Shown here: in pieces, positions 21,641-33,157 of the stretch
Position numbering within the stretch: position 1 is the stretch's first letter
Layout of the letters: each line of letters begins with the position of its first letter
NCBI GenBank assembly: GCA_028753945.1
Contig: JAPNXP010000016.1
Location: 868,001 to 932,000 of the forward strand
DNA from: Hexactinellida sp. DTS-2022
Lineage: Eukaryota > Porifera > Hexactinellida
Length of the DNA stretch: 64,000 nt
Direction: 5' to 3'
Translations under genes and position numbers: made by a program
Notes under the pieces: generated by a model
The model's database searches: none
Told to the model about the DNA's origin: nothing
What the model saw: only the letters and a program-made list of their open reading frames with translations

Positions 21641-23814
21641 TAGAAAATGGCCAACGTATCTATTTAACAAAAGAGACATTACATCAACAAATAGAAGCTC
21701 TCACCAACACCACACTTACAGCATTTTTTCAACTTTGCCAAGAAGATGACTTTGCCAAAACTATACTCTATGTGGAAGTCCCAAAAATACTCACCTGGGG
21801 ACCGAGTAACAAAAAGTTCGAACGACGTACCCAAGGAGCAGCCGTAGAAAGATTTCACGAAATCAAGGCAAGTGATGCACTTGGGAGAGTTTACACAGTC
21901 CACCCCAATAACTTTGAATGCTTCTGTTTTAGGCTGCTTCTACATCATGTTCATGGTCCAAACTTCATTCCAACAATTGAGAACTGTGAGTGGTCATGTT
22001 TATCCAACTTACAGAGCAGCATGCAACGTATTGGGTTTGTTGGAATACGATTCTCATTGGAATGATACCTTATCAGAAGCTGCTACGACTGATTCTTCGA
22101 CAAAGCTTAGATACCTGTTCGCCATCATGTTAGCAACATGTGGACTATCAAACCCAAAGCAACTATGGGAAAATCATAAGGACAGTCTTTCAGAAATGTA
22201 CACCGTCAAGTCCACCAGAATAATCGTACTGTTGAAATAAACTACACTGATGACATCTACAACAGGGCTTTGATATTGCTAGAATATTTGGTCCTGTAAA
22301 TACATGGCAAAGCCCTACAAGAGTTTGACTTACCGTCTCCAGTCCGCACCAACGCCCCAATTGCCAATCGAGAAATCTTGAAAGAAACGAATTACTGCAT
22401 TGACCAATTGGAGTCATACATTCAGGGTAATGAACCTCTGTTAGTGCCAGATCAAGCCGCTGCATATGATAGGATGAGACTAACTGTTCAGGAAGAGAGT
22501 TGAGGCATAATATTTTTGGATGCCCCGGGTGGAACTGGCAAGACTTTTCTCATCAATCTTCTCTTGGCAAAGATTAGAAGCCAGAACAAGATACGCTTGC
22601 AGTAGCATCTTCAGGCATTGCAGCAACTTTATTGGAGGAAGGACGAACTGCTCATTCTGCATTTAAATTGCCTCTAAACCTGTCTCACAATGAAACTCCA
22701 ATGTGCAACATTAAAAAGGGATCTGGTTCTGCAACACTCCTGCAAAAATGTCACCTTATAGTCTAGGATGAATGTACCATGTCACATAAGAGTGCATTTG
22801 AGGCTTTAGACAGAACTTTGCAAGACATACGCAACAACAACCTTTTGTTTGGTGGTGTAACTTTGGTAATAGCAGGTGACTTTCGCCAAAACATTACCAG
22901 TAATTCCACGGAGCACACCAACAGATGAACTCAATGCATGCCTGAAAGCATCTTACCTTTGGCACATGTTGAAAAATTAAGATTGACTACAAACATGCGA
23001 GTACACTTGCAATCTGATGTTGGTGCTGCTCACTTTTCTGAACTTCTCTTGCAAATTGGGAATGGTACTCTACCACTTGACCCTAAAGGTCAAATTATCC
23101 TGCCAGCAGGTAGTGGTAGCATTGTCCATACAGGAGAAGAGCTAAAGAATATGGTTTATCCAAACATCATCCAACACTATCAGGATAAAAAATGGCTGTG
23201 CGAGAGAGCAATTCTTGCACCAAGAAATGACAAATTTGAAATAATAAACATCTCTTTACTAAAGCAACTACCCAGAACAGAAATAGTGTACAAGTCCATA
23301 GATACCGTTGTTGATGCGAATAATGCTGTCCAATATCCAGCAGAATTCCTCAATTCATTGGATCCACCAGGGTTACCACCACACCACTTGGTACTCAAGA
23401 TTGGAGCACCAATAATGTTACTTCGAAATTTAGATGCACCAAAATTGTGTAATGGTACGCGACTTTCAGTGAAATCTATGACGCCTCACGTATTTGAAGC
23501 CACAATTCTAACGAGACCAGCCAAAGGAGAAGATGTCCTCATCCCAAGAATTCCACTCTTGCCAGTGGATATGCCAATTCAAGAGACTTCAATTTCCGGT
23601 TAAATTAAGTTTTGCTATGACCATCAACAAATCTCAAGGCCAATCTTTAAAGGTAGTTTGTCTCCACCAGGAAACGGGATGTTTAATGCATGGACAACTA
23701 TATGTTGGGTGTTCTCGAGTTGGATCCAGCTCAAATCTCCACATATTAGCGAAGGATGGCAAGACGATTAATGTTGTATATCCTAAAGCTCTCAATAAAG
23801 TCAATCTTCCTTAA
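21641..23814 (+). pseudogene. Helitron PIF1-type helicase region
   Basis: 21641-22250 holds the linker before the helicase (VYTVHPNNFECFCFRLLL; LPTYRAA-like). Walker A is DAPGGTGKTFLINLLL near 22519-22566. Walker B lies near 22765 (DECTMSHKSAFEALDR), followed by GGVTLVIAGDFRQ. The best open part is 22938-23603 (LRLTTNMR, ERAILAPRN, GAPIMLLRNLD) and continues, after a frame change near 23580, as LSFAMTINKSQGQSL and LYVGCSRV, ending with a stop at 23812. The enzyme would unwind DNA 5' to 3'. Several breaks make it inactive. Confidence 0.88.
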
Positions 23815-24211
23815 TAAATTAACTAGCCAGTGGAACGAATTAGTCGCCATAAATCAATGTGCGTCCCAATATTTCGGAAAACGGAAGGGGTTTAGGATTG
23901 GGAAGCAATATCAAATGTAGAAACAATAATTCAGTTAATAATAATCCAGTTAGCAATAACCAATAGGATTAGTATCCCAGTTGCTAGTAAACAATAGGAT
24001 AAATACCCCATTTGGCAGTAGTCAATAGGATTATACCTTTAACAATAAGCTTATATATATGCATAATAATTCGTAAACACAAAATGCTGTGTAATCCTGG
24101 AACTAACACCTTTTGTGGAACCCGCGTATATACAATTAGAAAAACTAGCAGAAAAGTGTAGTAAACTAGCAGAAAAACGCCGCCCAGGCCAGAGGGCGAC
24201 TTTTCGGCTAG

Positions 24212-24967
24212 TATATATATATTTCCAAATTACTATCATCACTGTAGACATTGCTAATGTTAAATTATGGCAGAATTGACTATGAAATCCTGTTTTCCGT
24301 CTAGCATAGAGAGTCAAAACGTCAAACTGGTTTTGAAAGTCGCTAACGAATTAACAATATCTGCGCTAACTATCCAGAATATTTAAATAGTACTCCTGAG
24401 TTTGTTGAGACTTTGATCTTGTTGCCATGTGAGCCTGTCTGGAACTGTAGATTGTTTTGACGAAGTTTGTAGAATAATAATAATAATAATGCTAACTGTT
24501 TAGTTTTTTTGAAAGCTGTGTAAAGTTTTAAGTAAAGCAATGTTCATCAATGTTAGAGGTGTATAAACCACACATCAACCGCGAAGCGGTTGGTGTGTGG
24601 TTGTGTTCTGCCGCGAAGCGACCTAGCAAGCGAAGCGCGCTAGTTTTAGATGATAACACAACATACAATGAGACACAAGTATACCAATTTATGGGATTGT
24701 TACGTCACGTACGAACTAATTTTGATTCAGCTCTTACATTTTTGATTCAATCGTTAACAGGCTAAACAGAAGAGAAGACTTGATTCACTAATGAAGCTTC
24801 AAAAAAGAGGACAGCGAGTATTCGATTGTTTGGGAGAAGTTATCAGAGCGGGAAATCTGGTGCTTCCAACCTGCCAGATCCCCATACAGAAATATCCCCC
24901 GATCCTTGAATTTTTCTACTGTATGATAAAGAACTTCATATTTTACTATGGTGGTTCAGAATCAGAT
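24212..24967. other. Intergenic with a second Helitron-like 3' end
   Basis: 24570-24643 contains several CGAAG-looped hairpins (CCGCGAAGCGG; GCAAGCGAAGCGCGC) followed by CTAG and T, like a Helitron 3' end. A 71-codon frame at 24550-24765 overlaps it and is not recognised. ATA triplets at 24470-24490. Confidence 0.45.
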
Positions 24968-25123
24968 CAGAGGCGGCGCGAGAGTGGGGCCAGGTGTTCC
25001 TGTATCCCACCTGAATTTAAGTGTGCCACACCTCATTAATGTAAGTGTGCCCAGTTTAATAGCCTGTGACCCATCTTTGACGCATTGTGTCCCACCAGTG
25101 GAAGCTGGCTAGCGCCGCCACTG
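24968..25123. mobile_element. hAT-like MITE, CAGAGGCGGCGCGAG family
   Basis: Ends CAGAGGCGGCGCGAG and TAGCGCCGCCACTG. Flanks aatcagat and gttcagat match at 6 of 8. A second copy with a perfect duplication is at 44923-45060; both contain repeated GTGCC(C)CACCT blocks. Confidence 0.8.
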
Positions 25124-25184
25124 GTTCAGATTATATTGAATTTGTAATTCTAAAATTTACCTCGCAATATGGTGAAAAATAGGT

Positions 25185-25450
25185 GCGTGACCTACGTTAT
25201 AATAAGGCCTATTCAGTGTTATCAAAATGTGGACTATGGATACTGTCGAAGGCCATTGTAAAATAGAGGGCACTTCTTTATCTCAATTATTAGTAATGCT
25301 AGACCTGAATATGTTTTTGTAACTATATGAGAACATCCGAATATGATATATAGAACCTTTCAGAATTGAAATATGTCATCATTTGATGACGTAATCGTCA
25401 ATTTTCGTTCGAATTATCATGTTTTTAAAGCCCTGTTTTAACACAGTTAA
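25185..25450. repeat. Half-copy of the giant palindrome family
   Basis: From GTGACCTACGTTATAATAAGGCC to the GTTTTAACACAGTTA region this matches the left arm of the palindrome at 55775-57607, without the 559-bp hAT insertion found there. It is therefore a third witness of the empty site. Confidence 0.75.
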
Positions 25451-25726
25451 CCGAAATTTTTAGTGTTAGCTTCTATGGAAAAGATTTTGTTCTTGGGGAG
25501 TTATCCAAATTGAGCGGTTGTCCCGATTAACCAGTAGATCCAATTAAGCGACTCTACTATATTCTATTAGATATAACATTGTTTTATAAACCATAAGCAC
25601 TGTACAATGTTGTGTAATATTTACGTATTTTTTTAAATAATTCGCCTGAAGATTTGTGGGAAGATTAATTTTTGAGGGAATTTTGCGAAACAAATTTTTG
25701 GTGATCTAATCCTGTAAAAAATATGT
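25451..25726. repeat. pogo-like remnant and AT-rich sequence
   Basis: 25500-25560 (GAGCGGTTGTCCCGATTAACC, then CAATTAAGCGACTCTACTA) resembles the right end of the 54635-54819 and 33286 pogo-like families. No left end seen. Confidence 0.35.
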
Positions 25727-25733
25727 CCTTAAC

Positions 25734-28023
25734 CATAGCCTACTAAACATAAGGCCATTTCACTGAGCCAAATGCGCCTGGACCAGGGATAAGATGAAGG
25801 CGATTTTCTTGTATACCCATAATGTAAATATACATATTTTGATTAAAACTCTAAATGCTTTTCTGGTTTAGAAAAATAGTTAACGAGATTCGTCTGTCAA
25901 TATTAGTTATTCTAATTACAGATTCTCTTTAATTCAATCATACTTTGCCTTTATAATGCTAGCTCCTTGTTTATTTATATCCTGAACTCATGCCCAACAC
26001 TTGTTCTGCTCCCAGATGTGCTACTGGATACTATAGTGACCATAGTGGTGTTGCAGTATTTCACTTCCTTCTGGGCCGCAAGATATAAATGATAAATGAA
26101 AACGTTTTCTGCATAGAGATGGTGAGTATATGATATATATGATATATATGATATGATATGATATAGTTGGACATGCTTAATTAATTACTTACCAGTTTTC
26201 CTTTAAGCTTAACATCACTTACATACTTTAATTAATAAATAACTTATATGTAGACCGTATATTTCTAGACCAGGTTTTCTTACATATACATTAGTAATAC
26301 CCATAGACGGCAGGGGGTTTGGTCTACAGAATTTATAGACGGTCGACAATTTTTTGGCTTATTTGTATGGGCTTTTTATATAGACCGTCTACATATAAGG
26401 ATGCTCTTTAATTAATCATACGTAATTATGTAATTATATGCTAGATCTTCACACACTGGAAACATTTTCGTTTGTGCTAAACACTTTGATCCTGATGATA
26501 TCATTGACACACAAACTTATCTTGACATGATGGCCAAACGAAGATACGACCAATAATATTTACATTGAAGTAAAGCGCAGTACCTAAATACCTTCCTGGT
26601 GGCCCTGATCGTCTTAACCACACTGCACTATCAAGTATCAGCGGCTTGATAGAGACAAAAGGAGCATGATTTACAGATCCAAGACTCCAAGTATGTCAAG
26701 TTGTGCTAAATGTAAAAGTTTTGTATTTTAACCTGTTTTATGTTATTGTATATAGGCAATGAAACAGAGTGTTGACTTGTACGAAGAAGAACAGAGAAAA
26801 TTCACTGTCTCTAAATCATCTGACATTAAGATCTCCAAGGATTGTTTTTTGGCACCTTGATACCACATTTATATTGTCAATAAGACATCAAATATTGTCA
26901 TTTCAGTCCAAAACATTATTACTATTGACAAGTTTCTTCAAGTTAGAGTGTTATAATCGTGGAACCCTTGCGAATCTCTCAATCAGCTGGATGTTTGAAA
27001 ACCGATAGATATGGACATTGATTGATTAATCAACACTCTTGGAAGGGAGTTCGTCTCAAGGAACGAGATTCCAGATGTAAAACTACAATGTATTGGTTCG
27101 TCAAGTCCTGGAAAATGAGAGGGCACTTAAACAGTCTAATATTCTCAAGTTGTATAATAGGAAAGATTATGTCCATAAAGATAGAGATTCGTTTATGGAA
27201 TTTATCAGCAGCTTCGAAACCCATGAAAATTATCTTTATCGCAGCCATCTGGAGAATTGTGATTTCACACATAATGTCTGTGGCCACTCTTTTGAAGATT
27301 TTTCCTGAATTCATACACAAGACAACCTCTTGCATTTATCGGAGAATATGCTGCCTTTCTTATTAAGGAAATTGTCTAAAATCTCAGATTTGTACCCCGA
27401 TCGTTGTTCAGTACTCACTGAAAATATACGGAATTGAATGGAAATTGAAGACCCGAATTTTAACTTTTGCCTTTTGATTGGCCTTTTTGATCGTGGCTGC
27501 TTAAAATGGCCCTTCCAATTACGTGCTAAATGTGGTATTTACACCTTGGAAAGTGTTTACAATTATGTTTTCGATCGGATTCAAGCAACTCCCCCTCCTA
27601 AAACTCGATAGTGAAAAGTGCGAAGACTTCGTTGATGAGTGTATAGATTGCTTAGTACAGAAGGAAAATCAATTTATTACTTTAATTTTAACAACAGTAG
27701 CCAATTGTACTTAACAGCAACAAGGCAAAGAACCATATTGTATTATTGTTCCTATTACCTACCCCAAAGAAAATCATGAGAGATTCCTCTAAATATTTGC
27801 TTAGTTTTCATAATTATACTATCTAGTTTGCATGTAATAATAATACTTGAGCTTGAAATTATGTTGGTAGACAACTATGACCCATATATAAAACTTTGAT
27901 ATGTGTAGTTGATATAATGAGTCTAGTATTAATCAGGTAATTGGTTACAGTTAGAAAAATAAACCCGCCTTTAACTTATCCCTGGTCCAAAGCAGTGAAA
28001 TGGCCTTTATATAGTAGGCTATG
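25734..28023 (+). mobile_element. P-type THAP transposon with inverted ends and target duplication
   Basis: Inverted ends of more than 60 bp start CATAGCCTACTA and share AGGCCATTTCACTG and GGACCAGGGATAAG. A 7-bp duplication ccttaac flanks it (25727-25733, 28024-28030). Inside, ATG at 25990 opens a THAP finger (MPNTCSAPRC, then FHFLLG), interrupted by a stop at 26086. A donor-like GTGAGT near 26117 and FVCAKHFDPDD near 26465-26500 suggest a THAP domain split by an intron. Further pieces at 27090-27330 and 27470-27560 (IGLFDRGCLKWPFQL) match the C-terminal part of P/THAP9-like transposases. Many frame breaks: a dead copy that still shows complete ends. Confidence 0.8.
26243..26399. mobile_element. 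Small MITE in the intron-like part of the P-type element
   Basis: Perfect 13-bp inverted repeats CTTATATGTAGAC and GTCTACATATAAG. A repeated TAGAC core with several further inverted copies lies between. No clear duplication, so the superfamily is open. Confidence 0.5.
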
Positions 28024-28030
28024 CCTTAAC

Positions 28031-29032
28031 GTACTATTATAGGCTTCGTAAAGCACCCGGGTACCCGGACATGTCCTGTCGGCCCTGAGGAGTTACCCGG
28101 ATTCCGATTAAAGTCCGGTTAAAAGTCATACCTGCCAACCTATAAAAATCTCTGGGCACCCAAAATATTTTCTCGTACGCTCGTCTGGGAATCCCTATAC
28201 GCTTATAGTAATTGGAATTACACTAAGACATTGCATTCATGTTGTCAATACAGATAGCATGGCAAGGAATACATAATGCTATTTATATTTTTTAAGGATT
28301 TACATAAACTTAATTAAGACTTGATTCCTGTTTTATTGCCTCGAGAGTCTTCTAATCTATCATATGATTGTACAGCATTTATCACACATGAGTCCAATTT
28401 TCATCATCAACTGTGACAATATTACTTTTCAAAATATTCATAAAATTATAACTAAATGTTATAAATGAAATCCCTACATTGAGATGAAAGAGCTCTCTGA
28501 GAGATGTGCAAAGCCGCTGAGATTTTGTTTCTAGGTGGTATATCAACCAAAATGTCTGGCACAACGACACATAGTGTTTAGGTAATGGCGGAGTCAGAAA
28601 AAATAACTTCATACGGTATTTGCTTAAACTTTCAAACGAATTCGTTTGTTAGTTTTTGAATTAAAAAATGTTCCACCCACTTTAGCAAAATATTTGATTT
28701 AGTTGTGTTAAAGTGACAGAACCTAGAATTTGAATGATCATTGATGCTAAAATGTTGTTCCTAAGCTACATAATATATATATATTTAAAATAGAGAAAAA
28801 TATTTCTAGGAAGTTAGAGCTAAGCTCTACCTCATTTGTAGACCCGAAGTTGAATTTGTATCCGCGTCATCATTTATTGCGACATGCCACCACCTTGTAT
28901 GGGACCTGATCTGACTTGAGTTAACAATTAGGGAACTTTCCCTGATAGGATAGTAGTTGGGATTTCATTTAGATATATGCAGTCATAATTGATTGCTAGA
29001 GTCTGAGAAAGTAAGTATACATTTCTAAGCAG
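28031..29032. other. Intergenic, with a CATACCTGCC fragment
   Basis: 28131-28200 resembles the left end of the repeat at 17929. 28060-28130 has repeated ACCCGG/CCGG. The rest is AT-rich with no gene. Confidence 0.45.
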
Positions 29033-29100
29033 GGTATTACCCTATTTTATCAGGCTACTACCCTATTTTATCAAGGTATTATCCTATTTAATCAGGATAT
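29033..29100. repeat. Short tandem repeat, about 23-bp unit
   Basis: Three to four imperfect copies of TATTACCCTATTTTATCAGG. Confidence 0.7.
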
Positions 29101-29388
29101 ATTTATTTTCTTCGAACTTGATATCACATTCTTTCCTTTTTAAACATTACTTTTCTAACTATGGTTGTGAATTCTTAATGTTCTCCCATGTACGTATTAT
29201 AAATTTTAACAGCTGTATTTTGTTTAATATTGTTAATCATTATTAAAACATTCTCATATTCTGTGTATACTCTACTGATATATAGATATATCTTTGTATC
29301 GGGATACGGACTATTCGGTACGCGGACATTTCGGTACAGGACAATTTGGTACGCGGACACTTCGGTACATATTGTAATATTGATTATA

Positions 29389-29489
29389 CAGTGGAGCCTC
29401 CCATAACGGACACTCCAAATAGCGGCAAACCTCTAAATAACGGACAACGGTTCCGGTCCCAAGGTGTCCGTTGTTCAGAGGCTCTACTG
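29389..29489. mobile_element. pogo/Tigger-like MITE, short form
   Basis: TA-flanked, ends CAGTGGAGCCTC and GAGGCTCTACTG, 101 bp. Same family as 18160-18343 with the middle deleted. Sits just inside the left MULE end. Confidence 0.9.
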
Positions 29490-29836
29490 TAGCTCTTTGA
29501 TATATAATTGTAATTGTAAATATTGAATTAACAAGAAATATCATAATGGACTAGAGAGATTGAAGTAATGTGATGCATGATTACAATCATAGGCGCCGAA
29601 ACTCTCCAGCGCCAGGGGGGTGTAACTCTACATTTATATGTGAAAGGTCAAAAAACCGATTCCTATGGTGCATGTACGCAAAGTTTGCAAGTATAAGATT
29701 AAAATTGGGGTGCGCGCGGAGCGAACGTTGCGAGCGATCCTTTGGATATTCTGGGGGCAAGCAACCTAGAAAAAAATGTACTGCGAGATACCCAGATATC
29801 TATTTGTTTTGAATGAATTATACGTATAATTTACTA

Positions 29837-30484
29837 CAGTAGAGCCTCTGAACAACGGACACCTTGGGACTGGAACCGTTGTCCGTTATTTAGAGGTTGT
29901 CCGCTATTTAGAGGTTGCTTGTCTATTAGACATACACTACCCGGACAAAAGTATTCGACCACCCAACATTTTCCCATTGAAAATAGTACTATACTAGGTT
30001 GAACAATGAAAGATTGTGTTTTCAAATTACATGAGATATTGATATTTCGATAACAAATTCGTATTCTGCGCATTCGAATTAACAATTGTAGAAGCTTTCA
30101 ATTAAATCCCTTTTCTATTCGGTTAAAAATTATCATCCTGTGACAATATATACCACTTTTCCCAAATTGCCACTATGGGAGAGATGGGAACAGGTGGCAC
30201 ATGTTGCCATTTGATGATAATTTCAGCCAAATTAATATGTTATCAATTTGAAAGAATCTAAAATGGGTAATTAGCATGCGTAGAATACGAATCTGAAATC
30301 AAAATAGCAGTATGTCATAATGTTTTAATACATTGAACAATATTATTAGACCTACTATAGTACTATTTTCAATGGGAAAATGTTCGGTGGTCGAATACTT
30401 TTGTCCGGGTACTGTATGCTAAATAAATAAATCCGTGCCACGAGGGTTGTCCATTTGGAGTGTCCGTTATGGGAGGCTCCACTG
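29837..30484. mobile_element. pogo/Tigger-like MITE, fourth layer
   Basis: TA-flanked, ends CAGTAGAGCCTCTG and GGGAGGCTCCACTG. Once the 29935 insertion and one TA are removed it matches the 184-bp copy at 18160 in reverse orientation. Confidence 0.9.
29935..30414. mobile_element. Tc1/mariner-like MITE, innermost layer
   Basis: Inverted ends of nearly 60 bp starting CA(C/G)TACCCGGACAAAAG, flanked by TA. The target is the ACATATGC of the pogo MITE, seen uninterrupted at 18250. The interior has no transposase frame. Confidence 0.9.
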
Positions 30485-30899
30485 TATACTAAATTATATT
30501 GAACATTGTATTTTTTATTCAGAGGGCACGGTAACACCGCACCAATAATGTTGTCCCCTTCAATTTACGGGGTGGACGCGCACCCCCCTGTTTGCGCCAC
30601 TGCTATGGTGGCTTAAAATCATTATTTTTTTGACTGGCATAAATATATAAATCATCCAATGTTATTTAGAAAAACTCCTCTTGGAATTATAATTTTCAAT
30701 GGGTTTACGTGTATGTTTTATACTTTAACAATAAAGAATATTTCTAATATACCCTCCCTGAACATGAGGGGTATACCCATAATACCCTTCCTGATTCTTT
30801 CCTCAGCCAGTGGGGGTGAAACCCTCCCTGACAAAACCAGGGAGGGTGTAACCCCCCCTGACCCCCCACATTCGGCGCCTATGATTACAATAGGTAGTA

Positions 30900-31900
30900 T
30901 TAGTAAATAAGAACCCATGTAACGTACATACCAATTCTATGCGCCACGCCACGTATGAATTCAAATGGCTCTCTATGTAGATAGCTAATAATTAGATTTT
31001 TAAGTCCTTCCGCATTGTCTTTATCTTTCTGTCGCTTCGAAGGCTTTTCTCCAGCAATATATATGCTTGTTTGAGTTCTACAAGCCCCTGTTCTTGCTTC
31101 AATGTATTCATAAACGCCAAATATTTGGATTGTAGCATCCGACAGTCGCATATATGATCTATCATCTATGCCATTCTTCGACTGCGTTGTTTGTTTTAGG
31201 AATTCCCTGAAGGACTTCATGGTTCCACATTTCAATTGGATAGATCCGATATTGATGGTTGCCACCGGGTCTTCTACTCCCTATCTAGGTGCGATCAAAT
31301 TATAAAATTAATTCTTTGGATGCGGCATTGGTAAATGCACAATCACAGCTTCGAAATACTGACGAACGTCGAAAGGCGAGACAAAAGCAAGACTTTGTAG
31401 GAAATGTATCCTCAGAGCAAAGTCTTCATCAATGTTGTACTGTGCTTGCATGCCTTCAGCTTGCACTTTACGCCAAATATTTTGGGTAAGATGAAAGAAG
31501 CAGTCTTTGTTATTCATGGTTGGCCAGAAATGCTGGAAACTGTTGATAACTGCTTTTTCAAAATCTACTATCAGATGAGTGGGCAGAGCATCAGGACAAA
31601 GGATTTAAATTTGCTCCACATCCCATGTATGTCGCCTCTATTTTGTTTGCGAGTAACACGAACAAACTTGGTAGTAGATGACCATCTTCCAAAGGATTCG
31701 TCCACCACGTAATGCATGGATCACATAGAGTTGTGTAAAGTGCGTAGGAGCAGTTTTGAATGTGCCATCAGCCAGCAAAACTGAGCACCATTTAACATTT
31801 CAACATTCTGATGAGTCCCAAAAATTAGAATACGGTGAAATTCGGGTCTTGAATCAAAAAGGAGGAATTAATCTCCTTTAACTCTTCTCTTGTATTGTTC
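30900..31900 (-). pseudogene. Broken MULE transposase
   Basis: Minus-strand pieces match animal MULE transposases in order. Near 31800-31860 EFHRILIFGTHQN precedes the catalytic core. 31308-31517 carries CFFHLTQNIWRKVQAEGM and LQSLAFVSPFDV, the region after the second catalytic acid. Near 31185-31250 one frame reads MWNHEVLQGIPKTNNAVEEW, the typical NNAVE-WH motif with the expected glutamate. 30950-31110 reads AGEKPSKRQKDKD and IRGVAHRIGM, as at the family C-terminus. At least three frame changes and several stops; inactive. It explains the Mutator-type ends and duplication around it. Confidence 0.8.
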
Positions 31901-32164
31901 AGGGATTTCAAGATCTTATAGACTTATTGGTTGCGGTGCACATTATTGTGACTTGTCTCTGACGACGTATCGTACGTTTGATGCTTTCTAATTTGTGCAA
32001 CTTAGTTGCTGCACCTACACTAACTGTCAAAACTTTCCCCAAATAATTTGGTGGGTAGTAGCTTTGTTATATTGGGCCTTCCTCTTAATCCCTATTTTGG
32101 TTTCCATACAGGTAACTAGATGATAGTCGGGGCCATGGAGGTGTTTATTTGTTCGCTTCACTAT

Positions 32165-32648
32165 CAGGGTTGCCAACTCTCACGCTTTAGGCGTGAATCT
32201 CACGCTTTTTTTAAAATCTCCCGCTCTCACGCTTAGATTCGAAATCTCACGCTTTATTATAAAATGGTAAAATTGTCAAAAACGTAGTGCGATTTGATTA
32301 TAAGGTCACAAAAAGTTACTAAAGAATACAACGAGGAGCACTAGCTTAGTATGAACTATTTTAGTACTATTAGTCTTGAATTAGTAGATTTTATTATTTT
32401 GCATTACAATAGATAATTACTCATGTTAGTTTTTTTAGTAATTATTCGCATTATTTATCAAAATAGATAGGTAGCATAAAATTCATGGGCGAGGCAAAAT
32501 AAACTCTTATTATACTGCTTTCTGAAGTGAAAAATAATTTATCACGCTTTTCAGCCAAAATATCACGCTTTATACTATATTCCTCACGCTTTTTTAAAAT
32601 TAAGGACAAAATATCACGCTTTGGGCTTAAAAAAAGTTGGCAACCCTG
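32165..32648. mobile_element. Repeat-filled hAT-like MITE (TCACGCTTT motif)
   Basis: Ends CAGGGTTGCCAACTC and AAGTTGGCAACCCTG. Exact duplication ttcactat (32157-32164, 32649-32656). TCACGCTT occurs four times near the left end and four near the right, all in the same orientation, around an AT-rich core. Confidence 0.93.
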
Positions 32649-33157
32649 TTCACTATTGCCATTTTCTTTGTATGTAATCTAGCTTTAAACTCTCCTTTTT
32701 TTTCTCGCTGCCAGTGAGTTAATTCTCCTTTAGTCTGTCTCTGCACGACTTAATCAGTTTAAATTCAGGTTGGCTTTCCATAAGAAACGTATGTTGGATT
32801 ATGTTGGAGTAAATATACGAAACATGTTGTGAACAAAATATTTACTTTATATAAGTTTTCCAAATTATATCTACTCAAGGTGGAAAAAAACAAAATACCT
32901 ATCACCTACTGGCATTCGATAATTCGCCAATATTTGTTGGTTTGTCTTTACCACCTACCTAGAACAATGAACAATAATGATGCCATTGTAAGATTATTAA
33001 ATTGTCAATTTACATGGATTAATGTTACTAATATTCAAGTTTTATGGAATTCCCGTTTAGGAAAAACTTATTGAAATCTACATCAATATTACAATATGGA
33101 CCGAATTGTCCGTACCGAAATGTCCGCGTACCGAATAGTCCGTATCCCTTTTGTATC

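Larger units (their letters stand above)
18156..24211 (+). mobile_element. Helitron with both termini visible, coding part broken
   Basis: With the pogo MITE at 18160 removed, the 5' end reads TCTATATATATAAAAG after an A, then GACAATGTCTGTCTG, a typical Helitron start and similar to the Helitron at 6362-7589. The proposed 3' end is CTAG at 24208-24211 followed by T, with a CGCCC/GGGCG hairpin about 10 nt upstream. Between them lies a Rep/helicase gene. A second Helitron-like 3' end lies at 24640-24643, so the true 3' end is not certain. It carries a pogo MITE and a repeat-filled hAT in its 5' leader. Confidence 0.75.
29671..30602. mobile_element. hAT-like MITE, GCGCAAA family, third layer
   Basis: Left CATGTACGCAAAG, right CTGTTTGCGCCACTG; exact duplication ctatggtg (29663-29670, 30603-30610). 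A related copy is at 37013-37264; both have GAGGGCA(C/T)GGTAA before the right end. Confidence 0.82.
29588..30883. mobile_element. hAT-like MITE, CATAGGCG family, hosting three nested elements
   Basis: Ends CATAGGCGCCGAA and TTCGGCGCCTATG with the exact duplication attacaat (29580-29587, 30884-30891). Its own sequence is about 360 bp; the right part repeats ACCCTCCCTGA-type blocks. Confidence 0.9.
29301..33148. mobile_element. Mutator-like (MULE) element, shell of a five-layer nest
   Basis: Inverted ends start GGGATACGGACTATTCGG: left 29301-29384, right 33082-33148. The left end is about 17 bp longer through an internal duplication of GCGGACA(T/C)TTCGGTAC. Flanks ctttgtatc and ttttgtatc match at 8 of 9, the usual Mutator duplication length. 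It contains a broken MULE transposase on the minus strand, a small pogo MITE, a repeat-filled hAT MITE, and the stack 29588-30883. Confidence 0.82.

Noticed and set aside
24550-24765. 71-codon frame as a gene.
   Set aside because: First half is translation of the Helitron-like hairpins; second half resembles nothing I know.
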